From Planctomycetaceae bacterium (lineage in GTDB: Bacteria > Planctomycetota > Phycisphaerae > Phycisphaerales > SM1A02), in NCBI GenBank assembly GCA_027488415.1, contig JAIYBS010000273.1, forward strand, positions 1 to 8,676: a DNA stretch of 8,676 bases, in the 5' to 3' direction. Positions within the stretch are counted from its first letter, which is position 1, and each line of letters starts with the position of its first letter. Both the position numbers and the translations under genes were made by a program. Below the pieces are notes generated by a model, which worked only from the letters and a program-made list of their open reading frames with translations, was not told where the DNA came from and made no database searches. Shown here in pieces: positions 1 to 5,694 of the stretch.

Positions 1-1
1 C

Positions 2-430
2 TGGCGGAACAACCTCGACTCGGCGCGCCCGCACATGTCGACGCGCGGCTGCCGCAACGGTACCGCCAGCGGCGACGACTACACTTTCAGCCCGACGCTG
101 CGCCTCCACGGTCCTCAGAAGAGCTGGGAAGGAAACGTCTGCTTCGGCGACACCCACATGGAGTTCGTCGAGACCTTCCGTCCGGAAGGCTGCATCTACG
201 AGTGCGGCACCGGCGCGTTCAGCAACCTGACCAAGGACAACATGTTCGCCTGCGCCGGCACCAACGGCGGCGCCACCGCGCCGGCCGAGTTCACCGGCCA
301 GGGCTGCGTCGACTCCTTCAACGGCGCCCTCCAGCCGTGGTCGGGCGGCGACACCATGCTGGGCATCCACTACAACGCCACGACGCAGTTCATCACGATC
401 CCGTCGTGGGACCGCCTCGAGAACCAGTGA
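2..430 (+). CDS. Pseudopilin-like protein, C-terminal part (5' end outside window)
   Basis: The reading frame is open from the first bases of the window, so the N-terminus, where a prepilin methylation motif would be expected, is missing. The 142 visible residues align without gaps over two blocks with the complete paralogue that follows: WRNN..S....M..RG against WRNT..S....M..RG, and LRLHG.....WEGNVCFGDTHME against LKIHG.....WDGNVCFNDNHVE. Both proteins also end in a beta-like segment containing SWD. The H...GNV.F.D.H pattern resembles the C-terminal 'H...NVLFADGH' signature of planctomycete pseudopilin/DUF1559-type proteins, which are presumed to be exported and assembled by a type II secretion or type IV pilus-like machine. 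Oddly, this copy carries six cysteines (RGC, VCF, GCIYEC, FAC, GQGC), far more per length than its neighbour, which could form disulfides outside the cytoplasm. The gene ends 37 nt before the next one, so the two are probably cotranscribed. The family is fairly certain; the role is unknown. Confidence 0.8.
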   Translation, partial: WRNNLDSARPHMSTRGCRNGTASGDDYTFSPTLRLHGPQKSWEGNVCFGDTHMEFVETFRPEGCIYECGTGAFSNLTKDNMFACAGTNGGATAPAEFTGQGCVDSFNGALQPWSGGDTMLGIHYNATTQFITIPSWDRLENQ

Positions 431-454
431 CGCCCCGACGTCCAACCAGAAAGC

Positions 455-460
455 AAAGGA
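455..460 (+). promoter_or_regulatory. Shine-Dalgarno site (AAAGGA) of the second pseudopilin gene
   Basis: AAAGGA lies 7 nt before the ATG at 468, in a short A-rich stretch that stands out from the GC-rich surroundings. It fixes the start of the pseudopilin gene, which the MKKNKGF leader also supports. By contrast, the long nfeD and floA starts lack a well-placed site of this kind. Confidence 0.75.
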
Positions 461-467
461 ACCAACC

Positions 468-1493
468 ATGAAGAAGAACAAGGGCTTCACCCTCGTCGAG
501 CTGCTCGTCGTGATGGCGATCATCGCCCTCCTCCTCGGCCTGCTCCTGCCCGCGCTCGCCAAGGCGCGCGCCACGGCCCGCCAGGTCAAGGACGCGACCC
601 AGGTCAAGCAGTGCCACTCCGGCCTGCTGACCGCGGCCGCGGAGAACGGCGGCGTATTCCCGCTCCCCGGCCAGATCAACACGTTCGGTGTCATCCCAGG
701 CCGCCACACGGGCGTCCCGGCCGGCCAGAACATCGGGCCCGGCGGCGACGAGCGCCAGAACAACCACGCGAACCTCTGGGGCTCGATGATCGGCCGCGGA
801 TTCGTGAACGCGCAGATCCTGGTCTCCCCTGCCGAGGTGAACTCGGCGGTGAGCCCGGCTGCCCGCTACAACATGAACAACATCCGGCCCGCCCAGGACT
901 GCTACTGGGATCCGGTCGACCCGATCGGCGCCGGCTCGACGACCTATCCGCCCCAGGGCGGCATCACCGGGTTCCAGGCGAACCTGCAGGGCATCTGCAA
1001 CACCTCCTACGCCACGATGCCGATCGACCCGACGAACCGTCGCGGCCGTGAGTGGCGCAACACCGGCAACTCGCAGTTCGCCGTCATGGCGAATCGCGGC
1101 GTGCAGGGCGGGCAGACCGGCCCGGATTCGAACGGCGCCGCGGTGTTCGCCGCCTCGAAGACCCTGAAGATCCACGGCGGCGTGCAGGAGTGGGACGGCA
1201 ACGTCTGCTTCAACGACAACCACGTCGAGCTGTCGAAGACGTTCTTCCCGCAGAACGTCTCGGAGATCGATGGTCCCCTGAACACCGGCGGCGGCACGCC
1301 CCCGCCGGGCACGGGTCCCAACCGGTTCCTCGACAACATCTTCCGCAACGACATCGGCATCAACGGCCCGGCGTCGCGGCGCTTCTCTGACATCTTCCTG
1401 ACGATCCAGCGGACGTCCACCAACCCGGGCGCTTCCGGCGGCACGGTCACCATGACCGCGTTCGACGGCGGCGACTTCGCCAGCTGGGACTGA
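468..1493 (+). CDS. Pseudopilin-like protein with type IV prepilin N-terminus
   Basis: This 341-residue protein starts with a textbook type III signal: a short basic leader MKKNKG, cleavage expected between G6 and F7, then FTLVELLVV with the conserved Glu at position 5 of the mature protein (E11). A hydrophobic helix runs to about residue 31 and ends in LLLPAL.KAR, the form common in planctomycete 'prepilin-type N-terminal cleavage/methylation' proteins. The body is a Gly/Asn/Pro-rich globular domain. It includes ILVSPAE near residue 120, analogous to the 'CPSD' segment of these families, and H236...W242-x-GNVCFNDNH (to H252) near the C-terminus. Processing would need a PilD-type prepilin peptidase, which is not in this window. 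The protein probably sits in the inner membrane or is built into a pseudopilus; its substrate is unknown. The preceding gene is a paralogue, and a strong terminator follows 23 nt after the stop. GGC dominates the Gly codons, which hints at high expression. Confidence 0.92.
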   Translation: MKKNKGFTLVELLVVMAIIALLLGLLLPALAKARATARQVKDATQVKQCHSGLLTAAAENGGVFPLPGQINTFGVIPGRHTGVPAGQNIGPGGDERQNNHANLWGSMIGRGFVNAQILVSPAEVNSAVSPAARYNMNNIRPAQDCYWDPVDPIGAGSTTYPPQGGITGFQANLQGICNTSYATMPIDPTNRRGREWRNTGNSQFAVMANRGVQGGQTGPDSNGAAVFAASKTLKIHGGVQEWDGNVCFNDNHVELSKTFFPQNVSEIDGPLNTGGGTPPPGTGPNRFLDNIFRNDIGINGPASRRFSDIFLTIQRTSTNPGASGGTVTMTAFDGGDFASWD

Positions 1494-1516
1494 CGCTCCG
1501 AGCGACCTGACCTTTC

Positions 1517-1551
1517 CCGCGGCCGGCCTCGTGCCGGCCGCGGTGCTTTTT
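1517..1551 (+). terminator. Rho-independent terminator after the pseudopilin genes
   Basis: Perfect 11-bp inverted repeat: the left arm CCGCGGCCGGC (1517-1527) pairs fully with 1533-1543 across the 5-nt loop CTCGT. Three bases later comes a run of five T (1547-1551), the longest T run noticed in the region. All stem pairs are G:C. The position, 23 nt after the pseudopilin stop and 35 nt before the next ATG, fits transcription ending between the two operons. No matching A-run precedes the stem, so it should act on the plus strand only. Confidence 0.88.
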
Positions 1552-1571
1552 GCGTCCGGTCGATCGCGAGG

Positions 1572-1580
1572 GGATAGCCT
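1572..1580 (+). promoter_or_regulatory. Candidate -10 promoter box GGATAGCCT before long nfeD
   Basis: TAGCCT (1575-1580) keeps the three most important -10 bases (T1, A2, T6) and ends 6 nt before the ATG at 1587, so a transcript starting at the usual distance would begin at or beside the start codon. Eight of the nine bases of GGATAGCCT recur before floA at almost the same distance. No clear -35 is visible; TTGCGT at 1550-1555 would give an over-long 19-nt spacer. The site lies just after the terminator, where a new promoter is needed. The GAGGGGA at 1568-1574 could instead be read as a distant Shine-Dalgarno site, 12 nt from the ATG. Confidence 0.5.
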
Positions 1581-1586
1581 TCGCGC

Positions 1587-3281
1587 ATGGGCAAGGCGAT
1601 GCGGATGGTGCGGCTGGCAGTGGCGCTCTCGGGCGCGCTGCTCGGCGTTGCGGCGACCGAGGCTCGGCAGTCACCGACCGCCGTGCCCGCATGGCGGCAG
1701 GCGACCCGCATCGCGGTCATCCCCGTGTCGGGCGAGATCGACGGGGTCACGCGGGCGAGCGCCGAGCGCCGCATCGCGCAGGCCGCGGCGGCGGGCTGCG
1801 GGGTTGCCGTCCTGGAGCTCGACACGCCCGGGGGTGACCTGAACGCGACGCTCGAGCTCTGCCTCTGGATCAAGGACCGGGCGCCGGTTCCGGTGTGGGC
1901 GTGGGTGCGGCCGAAGGCGTACAGCGCCGGCGCGATCATCGCGCTCGCGTGCCGCGGGATCCTGGTCTCGCCGGGAAGCGCGTTCGGCGACGCGGCACCG
2001 ATCATGGCGATCCCCGGGCTCGGGCTGCAGCCGCTCCCGCCGGCCGAGCGCGCGAAGATCGAGGCGCCGGTCCTCTCGGAGGTGGTCGACAGCGCACGCC
2101 GCAACGGCTACGACGAGACGCTGGTGCGCGCTTTCGTCAGTGCGCCCGACGAGGTCTGGATGCTCGAGCGCGACGACGGGTCGGCGCGCGCGTTCGTCGG
2201 AAGGCAGGAGTACGCGGAGGCCTTCGGCGCCGAGCCGCCCACGTCGAGAGCGGGCGCGGCGCCGCGGACGGCGATCGCGCCGGGCGCGCCGGCGATCCCG
2301 TTCGTCGACCTCTCGATGCGTCGCCCGGGCGACGACGGTCCGACGAACGAGGCGGAACGCGACCGGATGGTCGAGGACCAGCAGGTGCGGCCGCCGGTGC
2401 GCCAGCGGATCCGGGCGGAGGACGCGGGCAGCTGGCGCCTCGTGACGCAGGTCGACGGCGCGGACGAGCTGCTGGTCACGTACGCACCCGAGGCGATCGC
2501 GGCGGGGCTCGCGCAGTCCACGGTGGCGGACGAGCGCGAGCTCATGGCGTGGTTCGGCGCGACGACGGTCAGTCGCGTCGACGAGCACTGGGGCGACGCG
2601 CTGGTCCGGTTCCTGACGAGCTGGCCGGTGCGGCTCGCGCTGGTCGCGGTGCTGGTGTGTGGGTTCGTGGTCGAGCTCGCGGTGCCGGGCGTCGGCTGGT
2701 TCGGCGCCGCGGCGACGGCCGCGCTCGTGCTGCTCCTGGGCGGGCCGGCGATGGGCGGCGTCACCGCGTGGTGGCCGCTCCTGCTCGTGGTCCTCGGCGC
2801 GGCGCTCGTGGTCGTCGAGGTCTTCGTGATCCCGGGCTTCGGGCTGATCGGCATCGTCGGCATCGGGTGCGCGCTCGTCGGGCTCGTGGGCGGGTTCGTC
2901 GATGCGCCGCTCAACACGCCCGGCGGCCGCAGCGACCTCGCGGCGGCGATCGGCGTGGTCTCGGGCGGCGCGATCCTCGCCGCGGGCGGCGCCTGGCTCG
3001 CGACGCGGCTGCTGCCGCGCACCGCGGCGGCACGCGCGGTGGTGCTCGAGGCGACCGTCGGCGGGACCGCGCCGCCGGCGCGCGATCGCCTGCGCCCGGT
3101 GGCGGTGGGCGAGGTCGGCATCGCGGTCACGCCGCTGCGGCCGGTCGGGAAGGCCGAGTTCGGCGGCGTGATCCGGGAAGTCAATGCCGTCGGCGCGATG
3201 GTGGAATCGGGCGCCCGCGTCGTCGTGGTGCGGGCATCGGACTACGCTGTCGAGGTCGAGGCCTGCCCACCGTGCAACTGA
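1587..3281 (+). CDS. nfeD: Long-form NfeD: membrane-bound ClpP-class serine protease
   Basis: This 564-residue protein is of the COG1030 type. A signal peptide or membrane anchor covers about residues 1-26. A ClpP/crotonase-like protease domain follows, with IAVIPVSGEID (42-52), the oxyanion-type LDTPGGDLNATLEL (78-91), the probable nucleophile Ser113 in YSAG, and the probable general base Lys157 in AKIEAP. This spacing and context match the Ser97/Lys138 dyad known from the archaeal stomatin-specific protease PH1510. An insert of roughly 80-90 residues, with a Pro/Ala-rich linker near 213-245, separates the first half from LLVTYAPEAIAAGLAQ (295-310). About four membrane helices (about 345-475) and an NfeD OB-fold domain (about 502-558, GEVGIAVTPLRPVGKAEF) follow. 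The chain ends CPPCN, an unusual CxxC tail. Members of this family cleave stomatin or flotillin-like partners; the partner is likely FloA, two genes downstream. The 3' end overlaps the next start by 10 nt. ATG 1587 was chosen because it keeps the signal peptide; ATGs at 1599 and 1605 are possible. Confidence 0.9.
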   Translation: MGKAMRMVRLAVALSGALLGVAATEARQSPTAVPAWRQATRIAVIPVSGEIDGVTRASAERRIAQAAAAGCGVAVLELDTPGGDLNATLELCLWIKDRAPVPVWAWVRPKAYSAGAIIALACRGILVSPGSAFGDAAPIMAIPGLGLQPLPPAERAKIEAPVLSEVVDSARRNGYDETLVRAFVSAPDEVWMLERDDGSARAFVGRQEYAEAFGAEPPTSRAGAAPRTAIAPGAPAIPFVDLSMRRPGDDGPTNEAERDRMVEDQQVRPPVRQRIRAEDAGSWRLVTQVDGADELLVTYAPEAIAAGLAQSTVADERELMAWFGATTVSRVDEHWGDALVRFLTSWPVRLALVAVLVCGFVVELAVPGVGWFGAAATAALVLLLGGPAMGGVTAWWPLLLVVLGAALVVVEVFVIPGFGLIGIVGIGCALVGLVGGFVDAPLNTPGGRSDLAAAIGVVSGGAILAAGGAWLATRLLPRTAAARAVVLEATVGGTAPPARDRLRPVAVGEVGIAVTPLRPVGKAEFGGVIREVNAVGAMVESGARVVVVRASDYAVEVEACPPCN

Positions 3282-3823
3282 CCGACTGCGTCCCGTTCTG
3301 CGCCCCGCTCCTCGCCGATGCCGCCGCCCAGGACGGATCCGGGTGGATCGCCGCCGCATTCATCCTGCTCGGCGCGGCGCTCGCGATGGGGATCGCGGAG
3401 CTCTTCGTGCCGACCGCCGGCGTGCTCGCGGTGGTCACGGGCTGCTGCGCCGTCGCGTCGGTGGCGTGCTTCTTCATGCACGGCCCGCTCTGGGGGCTCG
3501 CCTCGCTGCTCGCATACTCCGCGGGCGCGCCGTTCGCCCTGGTCTTCGGGTTCAAGCTCTGGACGAAGACGCCGATCGCGCGTCGCATGGTGCTCGGCGA
3601 GAACGACGGGGACTCGGCCGCGGTCGCGCCGACGATCCGCGGCGACGCTCCGTCGGTGGGAGAGGACGGTTTCGCCGAGACCGCGCTCCGCCCGGTCGGG
3701 TGGGTGCGCATCGGCGACCGCCGCGTCGAGGCGACGGCGGAGCTCGGGATGATCGATGCCGGCACTGCCGTCACGGTGACGTCCACGCGCGAGGGCCGCG
3801 TGTCGGTCCGTGTGCGCGGATAG
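3272..3823 (+). CDS. Short NfeD-family membrane protein (OB-fold partner of FloA)
   Basis: With the GTG at 3272 this encodes 183 residues. A hydrophobic region (about 25-95) carries the characteristic GIAELFVPTAG (40-50) between helices. A soluble C-terminal NfeD OB-fold follows, with G143-W-V-R-I-G-D-R-R-V-E-A, then E157...IDAGTAVTVT and a final beta strand. There is no protease domain, so this is the short NfeD class that partners stomatin/flotillin proteins. The frame stays open far upstream, but that part lies inside the protease gene in another frame and is not protein-like (Arg/Gly-rich). The GTG at 3272 gives a sensible N-terminus, overlaps the previous stop (3279-3281) by 10 nt, and has GAGG 10 nt upstream. 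The next in-frame ATG (about 3386) would cut into the first helix. Two cysteines (C6, C10) lie just before the first helix. The TAG stop falls inside the floA promoter-like box. Confidence 0.85.
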   Translation: MQLTDCVPFCAPLLADAAAQDGSGWIAAAFILLGAALAMGIAELFVPTAGVLAVVTGCCAVASVACFFMHGPLWGLASLLAYSAGAPFALVFGFKLWTKTPIARRMVLGENDGDSAAVAPTIRGDAPSVGEDGFAETALRPVGWVRIGDRRVEATAELGMIDAGTAVTVTSTREGRVSVRVRG

Positions 3824-3826
3824 CAT
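3818..3826 (+). promoter_or_regulatory. Candidate -10 promoter box GGATAGCAT before floA
   Basis: GGATAGCAT differs by one base from the box before the long nfeD and ends 7 nt before the floA ATG (3834). TAGCAT matches the -10 consensus at T1, A2, A5 and T6. The box overlaps the stop codon of the short nfeD gene, so part of the match is fixed by coding; the GGA and CAT flanks are not. No clear -35 and no Shine-Dalgarno site is seen for ATG 3834. If real, it gives floA its own, nearly leaderless transcript in addition to read-through from the long nfeD. Confidence 0.4.
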
Positions 3827-3833
3827 CCCGGGC

Positions 3834-4916
3834 ATGATTCACGCGCTCACTTCCGGTACGGCGTCGCTCCTCGCGCAGGCCCCCGCGATCCCCGCGGTCC
3901 CCGCGGCCCCCGCGGCTCCGGGCTTCTCGGTGACCTTCTGGGTGCTCCTCGCGATCGCCGGCCTGATCGGCTTCATCCTGCTGATCGTCATCAGCCAGTA
4001 CATCCAGCTCGCGGTGCAGGCGTGGCTCTCGGGTGCGTCGGTCAGCATCCTCAAGCTGGTCATGATGCGCCTGCGGAAGGTGAACCCGTCGGAGATCGTC
4101 TTCAACCGCATCAGCGCCCGCAAGGCGGGGCTCGACATCGACAGCGACCAGCTCGAGAGCCACTACCTCGCCGGCGGCAACATCGAGCGCGTGGTGCGCG
4201 CGATGATCGCCGCGGACAAGGCGAAGATCGAGCTGCCGTGGGATCGCGCGACGGCGATCGACCTCGCCGGCCGCGACATCCTCGACGCGGTCAAGACCAG
4301 TGTCGACCCGAAGGTGATCGACTGCCCCAGCGTGCAGAGCGGACGGCAGACGATCGACGCGGTCGCGAAGGACGGCATCCAGCTGAAGGCGCGCGCCCGC
4401 GTCACCGTGCGCACGAACATCGCGCGCCTCGTCGGCGGCGCGACCGAGGAGACGATCATCGCCCGCGTCGGCGAGGGCATCATCTCGACGATCGGCAGCG
4501 CCGAGGACCACAAGACCGTGCTCGAGAACCCGGACCGGATCTCGAAGACGGTGCTCGCGAAGGGCCTCGACAGCGGCACCGCGTTCGAGATCCTCTCGAT
4601 CGACATCGCGGACATCGACGTCGGCGAGAACATCGGCGCGAACCTGCAGACCGCGCAGGCGGAGGCCGACACGAAGCGCTTCCAGGCGCAGGCGGAGCAG
4701 CGGCGCGCGCTCGCCGTCGCGCAGGAGGCGGAGCACCAGGCCGAGGCGCAGAAGAACCGCGCGCTCGTGGTGCTCGCCGAGGCGGAGGTGCCGAAGGCGA
4801 TCTCCGAGGCGCTCCGCGGCGGCAACCTCGGACTGATGGACTACTACCGCATGCAGAACCTCATGGCCGACACGAGCATGCGCGCGTCGCTCGGCAAGCC
4901 GCCGGAGCAGTCCTGA
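3834..4916 (+). CDS. floA: Flotillin-like protein FloA (UPF0365 family)
   Basis: This 360-residue protein is a scaffold of bacterial functional membrane microdomains. Family-typical blocks run in order: KAGLDI, DQLESHYLAGGNIERVV, AAIxx-type IDLAGRDILDAV, VDPKVIDCP, VGEGIISTIGS, KGLDSGTAFEILSIDIADID and IGANLQTAQAEAD. An Ala/Glu/Gln-rich coiled coil follows at about 273-328 and then GNLGLMDYYRMQN. Residues about 34-54 form the membrane hairpin or anchor. Compared with Bacillus FloA (331 residues) the N-terminus is longer, with a PA(I/V/A) repeat at 17-29. ATG 3834 is preferred; a GTG at 3810 would add eight residues, overlap the previous stop and sit 14 nt after GAGGG. The two NfeD genes upstream match the conserved nfeD-floA module, so the proteins probably act together in the inner membrane. 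The glycosyltransferase gene begins 25 nt after the stop. Confidence 0.95.
   Translation: MIHALTSGTASLLAQAPAIPAVPAAPAAPGFSVTFWVLLAIAGLIGFILLIVISQYIQLAVQAWLSGASVSILKLVMMRLRKVNPSEIVFNRISARKAGLDIDSDQLESHYLAGGNIERVVRAMIAADKAKIELPWDRATAIDLAGRDILDAVKTSVDPKVIDCPSVQSGRQTIDAVAKDGIQLKARARVTVRTNIARLVGGATEETIIARVGEGIISTIGSAEDHKTVLENPDRISKTVLAKGLDSGTAFEILSIDIADIDVGENIGANLQTAQAEADTKRFQAQAEQRRALAVAQEAEHQAEAQKNRALVVLAEAEVPKAISEALRGGNLGLMDYYRMQNLMADTSMRASLGKPPEQS
3881..3916 (+). repeat. Four tandem 9-bp repeats in floA
   Basis: The units are CCCCGCGAT, CCCCGCGGT, CCCCGCGGC and CCCCGCGGC, head to tail with no gaps and a period divisible by three. They encode Pro-Ala-Ile, Pro-Ala-Val, Pro-Ala-Ala and Pro-Ala-Ala, just before the FloA membrane segment. 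Gain or loss of units would change the length of a flexible N-terminal linker without breaking the frame. Confidence 0.85.
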
Positions 4917-4941
4917 CGCGCCGACGCGCGCCCGACGCCCC

Positions 4942-5694
4942 ATGCCGGTCCTGCACGTCGTCATGCCGGTCTTCAACGAGGGGACGACCCTCGAGGAGAT
5001 CGTCCGGAGGGTGCTCGCCGCTCCGCTTCCCCCGGGCTGGCGCGCGGAGCTGACGATGGTCGACGACGGCAGCAGGCCCGAGGCCGCCCGGATCGCGGAG
5101 CGCTGCGCCGCGTCGCGTCCCTCGGGCGTCCGCCTGCTCGCGCACCCGCGCAACCGCGGGAAGGGCGCGGCGCTGATGACGGGTTTCGACGCCGTGCTCG
5201 CGTCCGCGGCCGAGGACGACCTGGTGCTCGTGCAGGACGCGGACCTCGAGTACGACCCGCACGACTACGCGGCGCTCGTGCGGCGGCTCGACGACCGCTC
5301 GCTCGGTGCGGTCTTCGGCAACCGCTGGGCGGGCGCCGAGCGGCGGACCGGCTACCGCCGCATGCACGAACTCGCGAACGGGCTCCTCACGGCGCTGAGC
5401 AATCGCGCCACCGGGCTCGGGGTGCATGACATGGAGTGCTGCTACAAGCTGCTCCGCGTGCCCGTGCTGCGCGCCATCCGTCCGTCGCTGACCGAGGAGC
5501 GCTTCGGCATCGAGCCGCAGGTCGCCGCGGCCCTCGCGCGGAACGCGGTGCGCGTCGGCGAGGTGCCCGTCGCCTACGCGCCGCGGTCGTTCGCGGAGGG
5601 AAAGAAGATCCGCTGGACGGACGGCGTGCGCGCGCTGTGGGTGATCGCGCGCGAGCGCGCGAGGCGGGCGCCCGCGGGCGGGGGCGCCCGATGA
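4942..5694 (+). CDS. GT2 glycosyltransferase, polyprenyl-phosphate mannose synthase-like
   Basis: This 250-residue GT-A fold enzyme shows the family landmarks in order: VVMPVFNEGTTLEEI (6-20), the nucleotide-binding VDDGS (40-44), NRGKGAAL, the metal-binding DxD in QDADLEYDP (D99, D101), FGNRW, DMECCYKLLR (163-172, compare the 'D.ETCYKLFR' of relatives), RFGIEPQV with E191 as a probable catalytic or acceptor-site acid, and the EGKKI.W.DG C-terminal motif. Relatives transfer mannose, glucose or another sugar from a nucleotide donor to a polyprenyl phosphate at the cytoplasmic membrane face. The sugar cannot be told from sequence. No membrane helix is visible, so it is peripheral. It lies 25 nt after floA and overlaps the next gene as ATGA. 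The start at 4942 keeps the first beta strand; ATG 4963 would remove it. No Shine-Dalgarno site is visible. Confidence 0.88.
   Translation: MPVLHVVMPVFNEGTTLEEIVRRVLAAPLPPGWRAELTMVDDGSRPEAARIAERCAASRPSGVRLLAHPRNRGKGAALMTGFDAVLASAAEDDLVLVQDADLEYDPHDYAALVRRLDDRSLGAVFGNRWAGAERRTGYRRMHELANGLLTALSNRATGLGVHDMECCYKLLRVPVLRAIRPSLTEERFGIEPQVAAALARNAVRVGEVPVAYAPRSFAEGKKIRWTDGVRALWVIARERARRAPAGGGAR
5664..5690 (+). other. Perfect GC hairpin directly before a start codon
   Basis: CGGGCGCCC (5664-5672) and GGGCGCCCG (5682-5690) are perfect inverted repeats with a 9-nt loop, and the right arm touches the ATG at 5691. In mRNA this nine-pair G:C stem would cover the place where a ribosome binds. Translation of the downstream membrane protein would then depend on ribosomes finishing the glycosyltransferase at the overlapping ATGA. 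The stem also encodes the glycosyltransferase tail, so chance in GC-rich DNA cannot be ruled out. Confidence 0.5.

Noticed and set aside
1550..1555. TTGCGT as a -35 element for the long nfeD
   Set aside because: A 19-nt spacer to TAGCCT and overlap with the terminator T-run make it unconvincing.
1895..3271. Upstream extension of the short NfeD frame
   Set aside because: It lies wholly inside the long nfeD gene in another frame and reads as an Arg/Gly-rich non-protein; the real start is about 3272.
1671..3359. Long minus-strand open frame opposite the NfeD protease gene
   Set aside because: Arg/Asp/His-rich nonsense composition with no motif; the plus strand carries unmistakable NfeD motifs.
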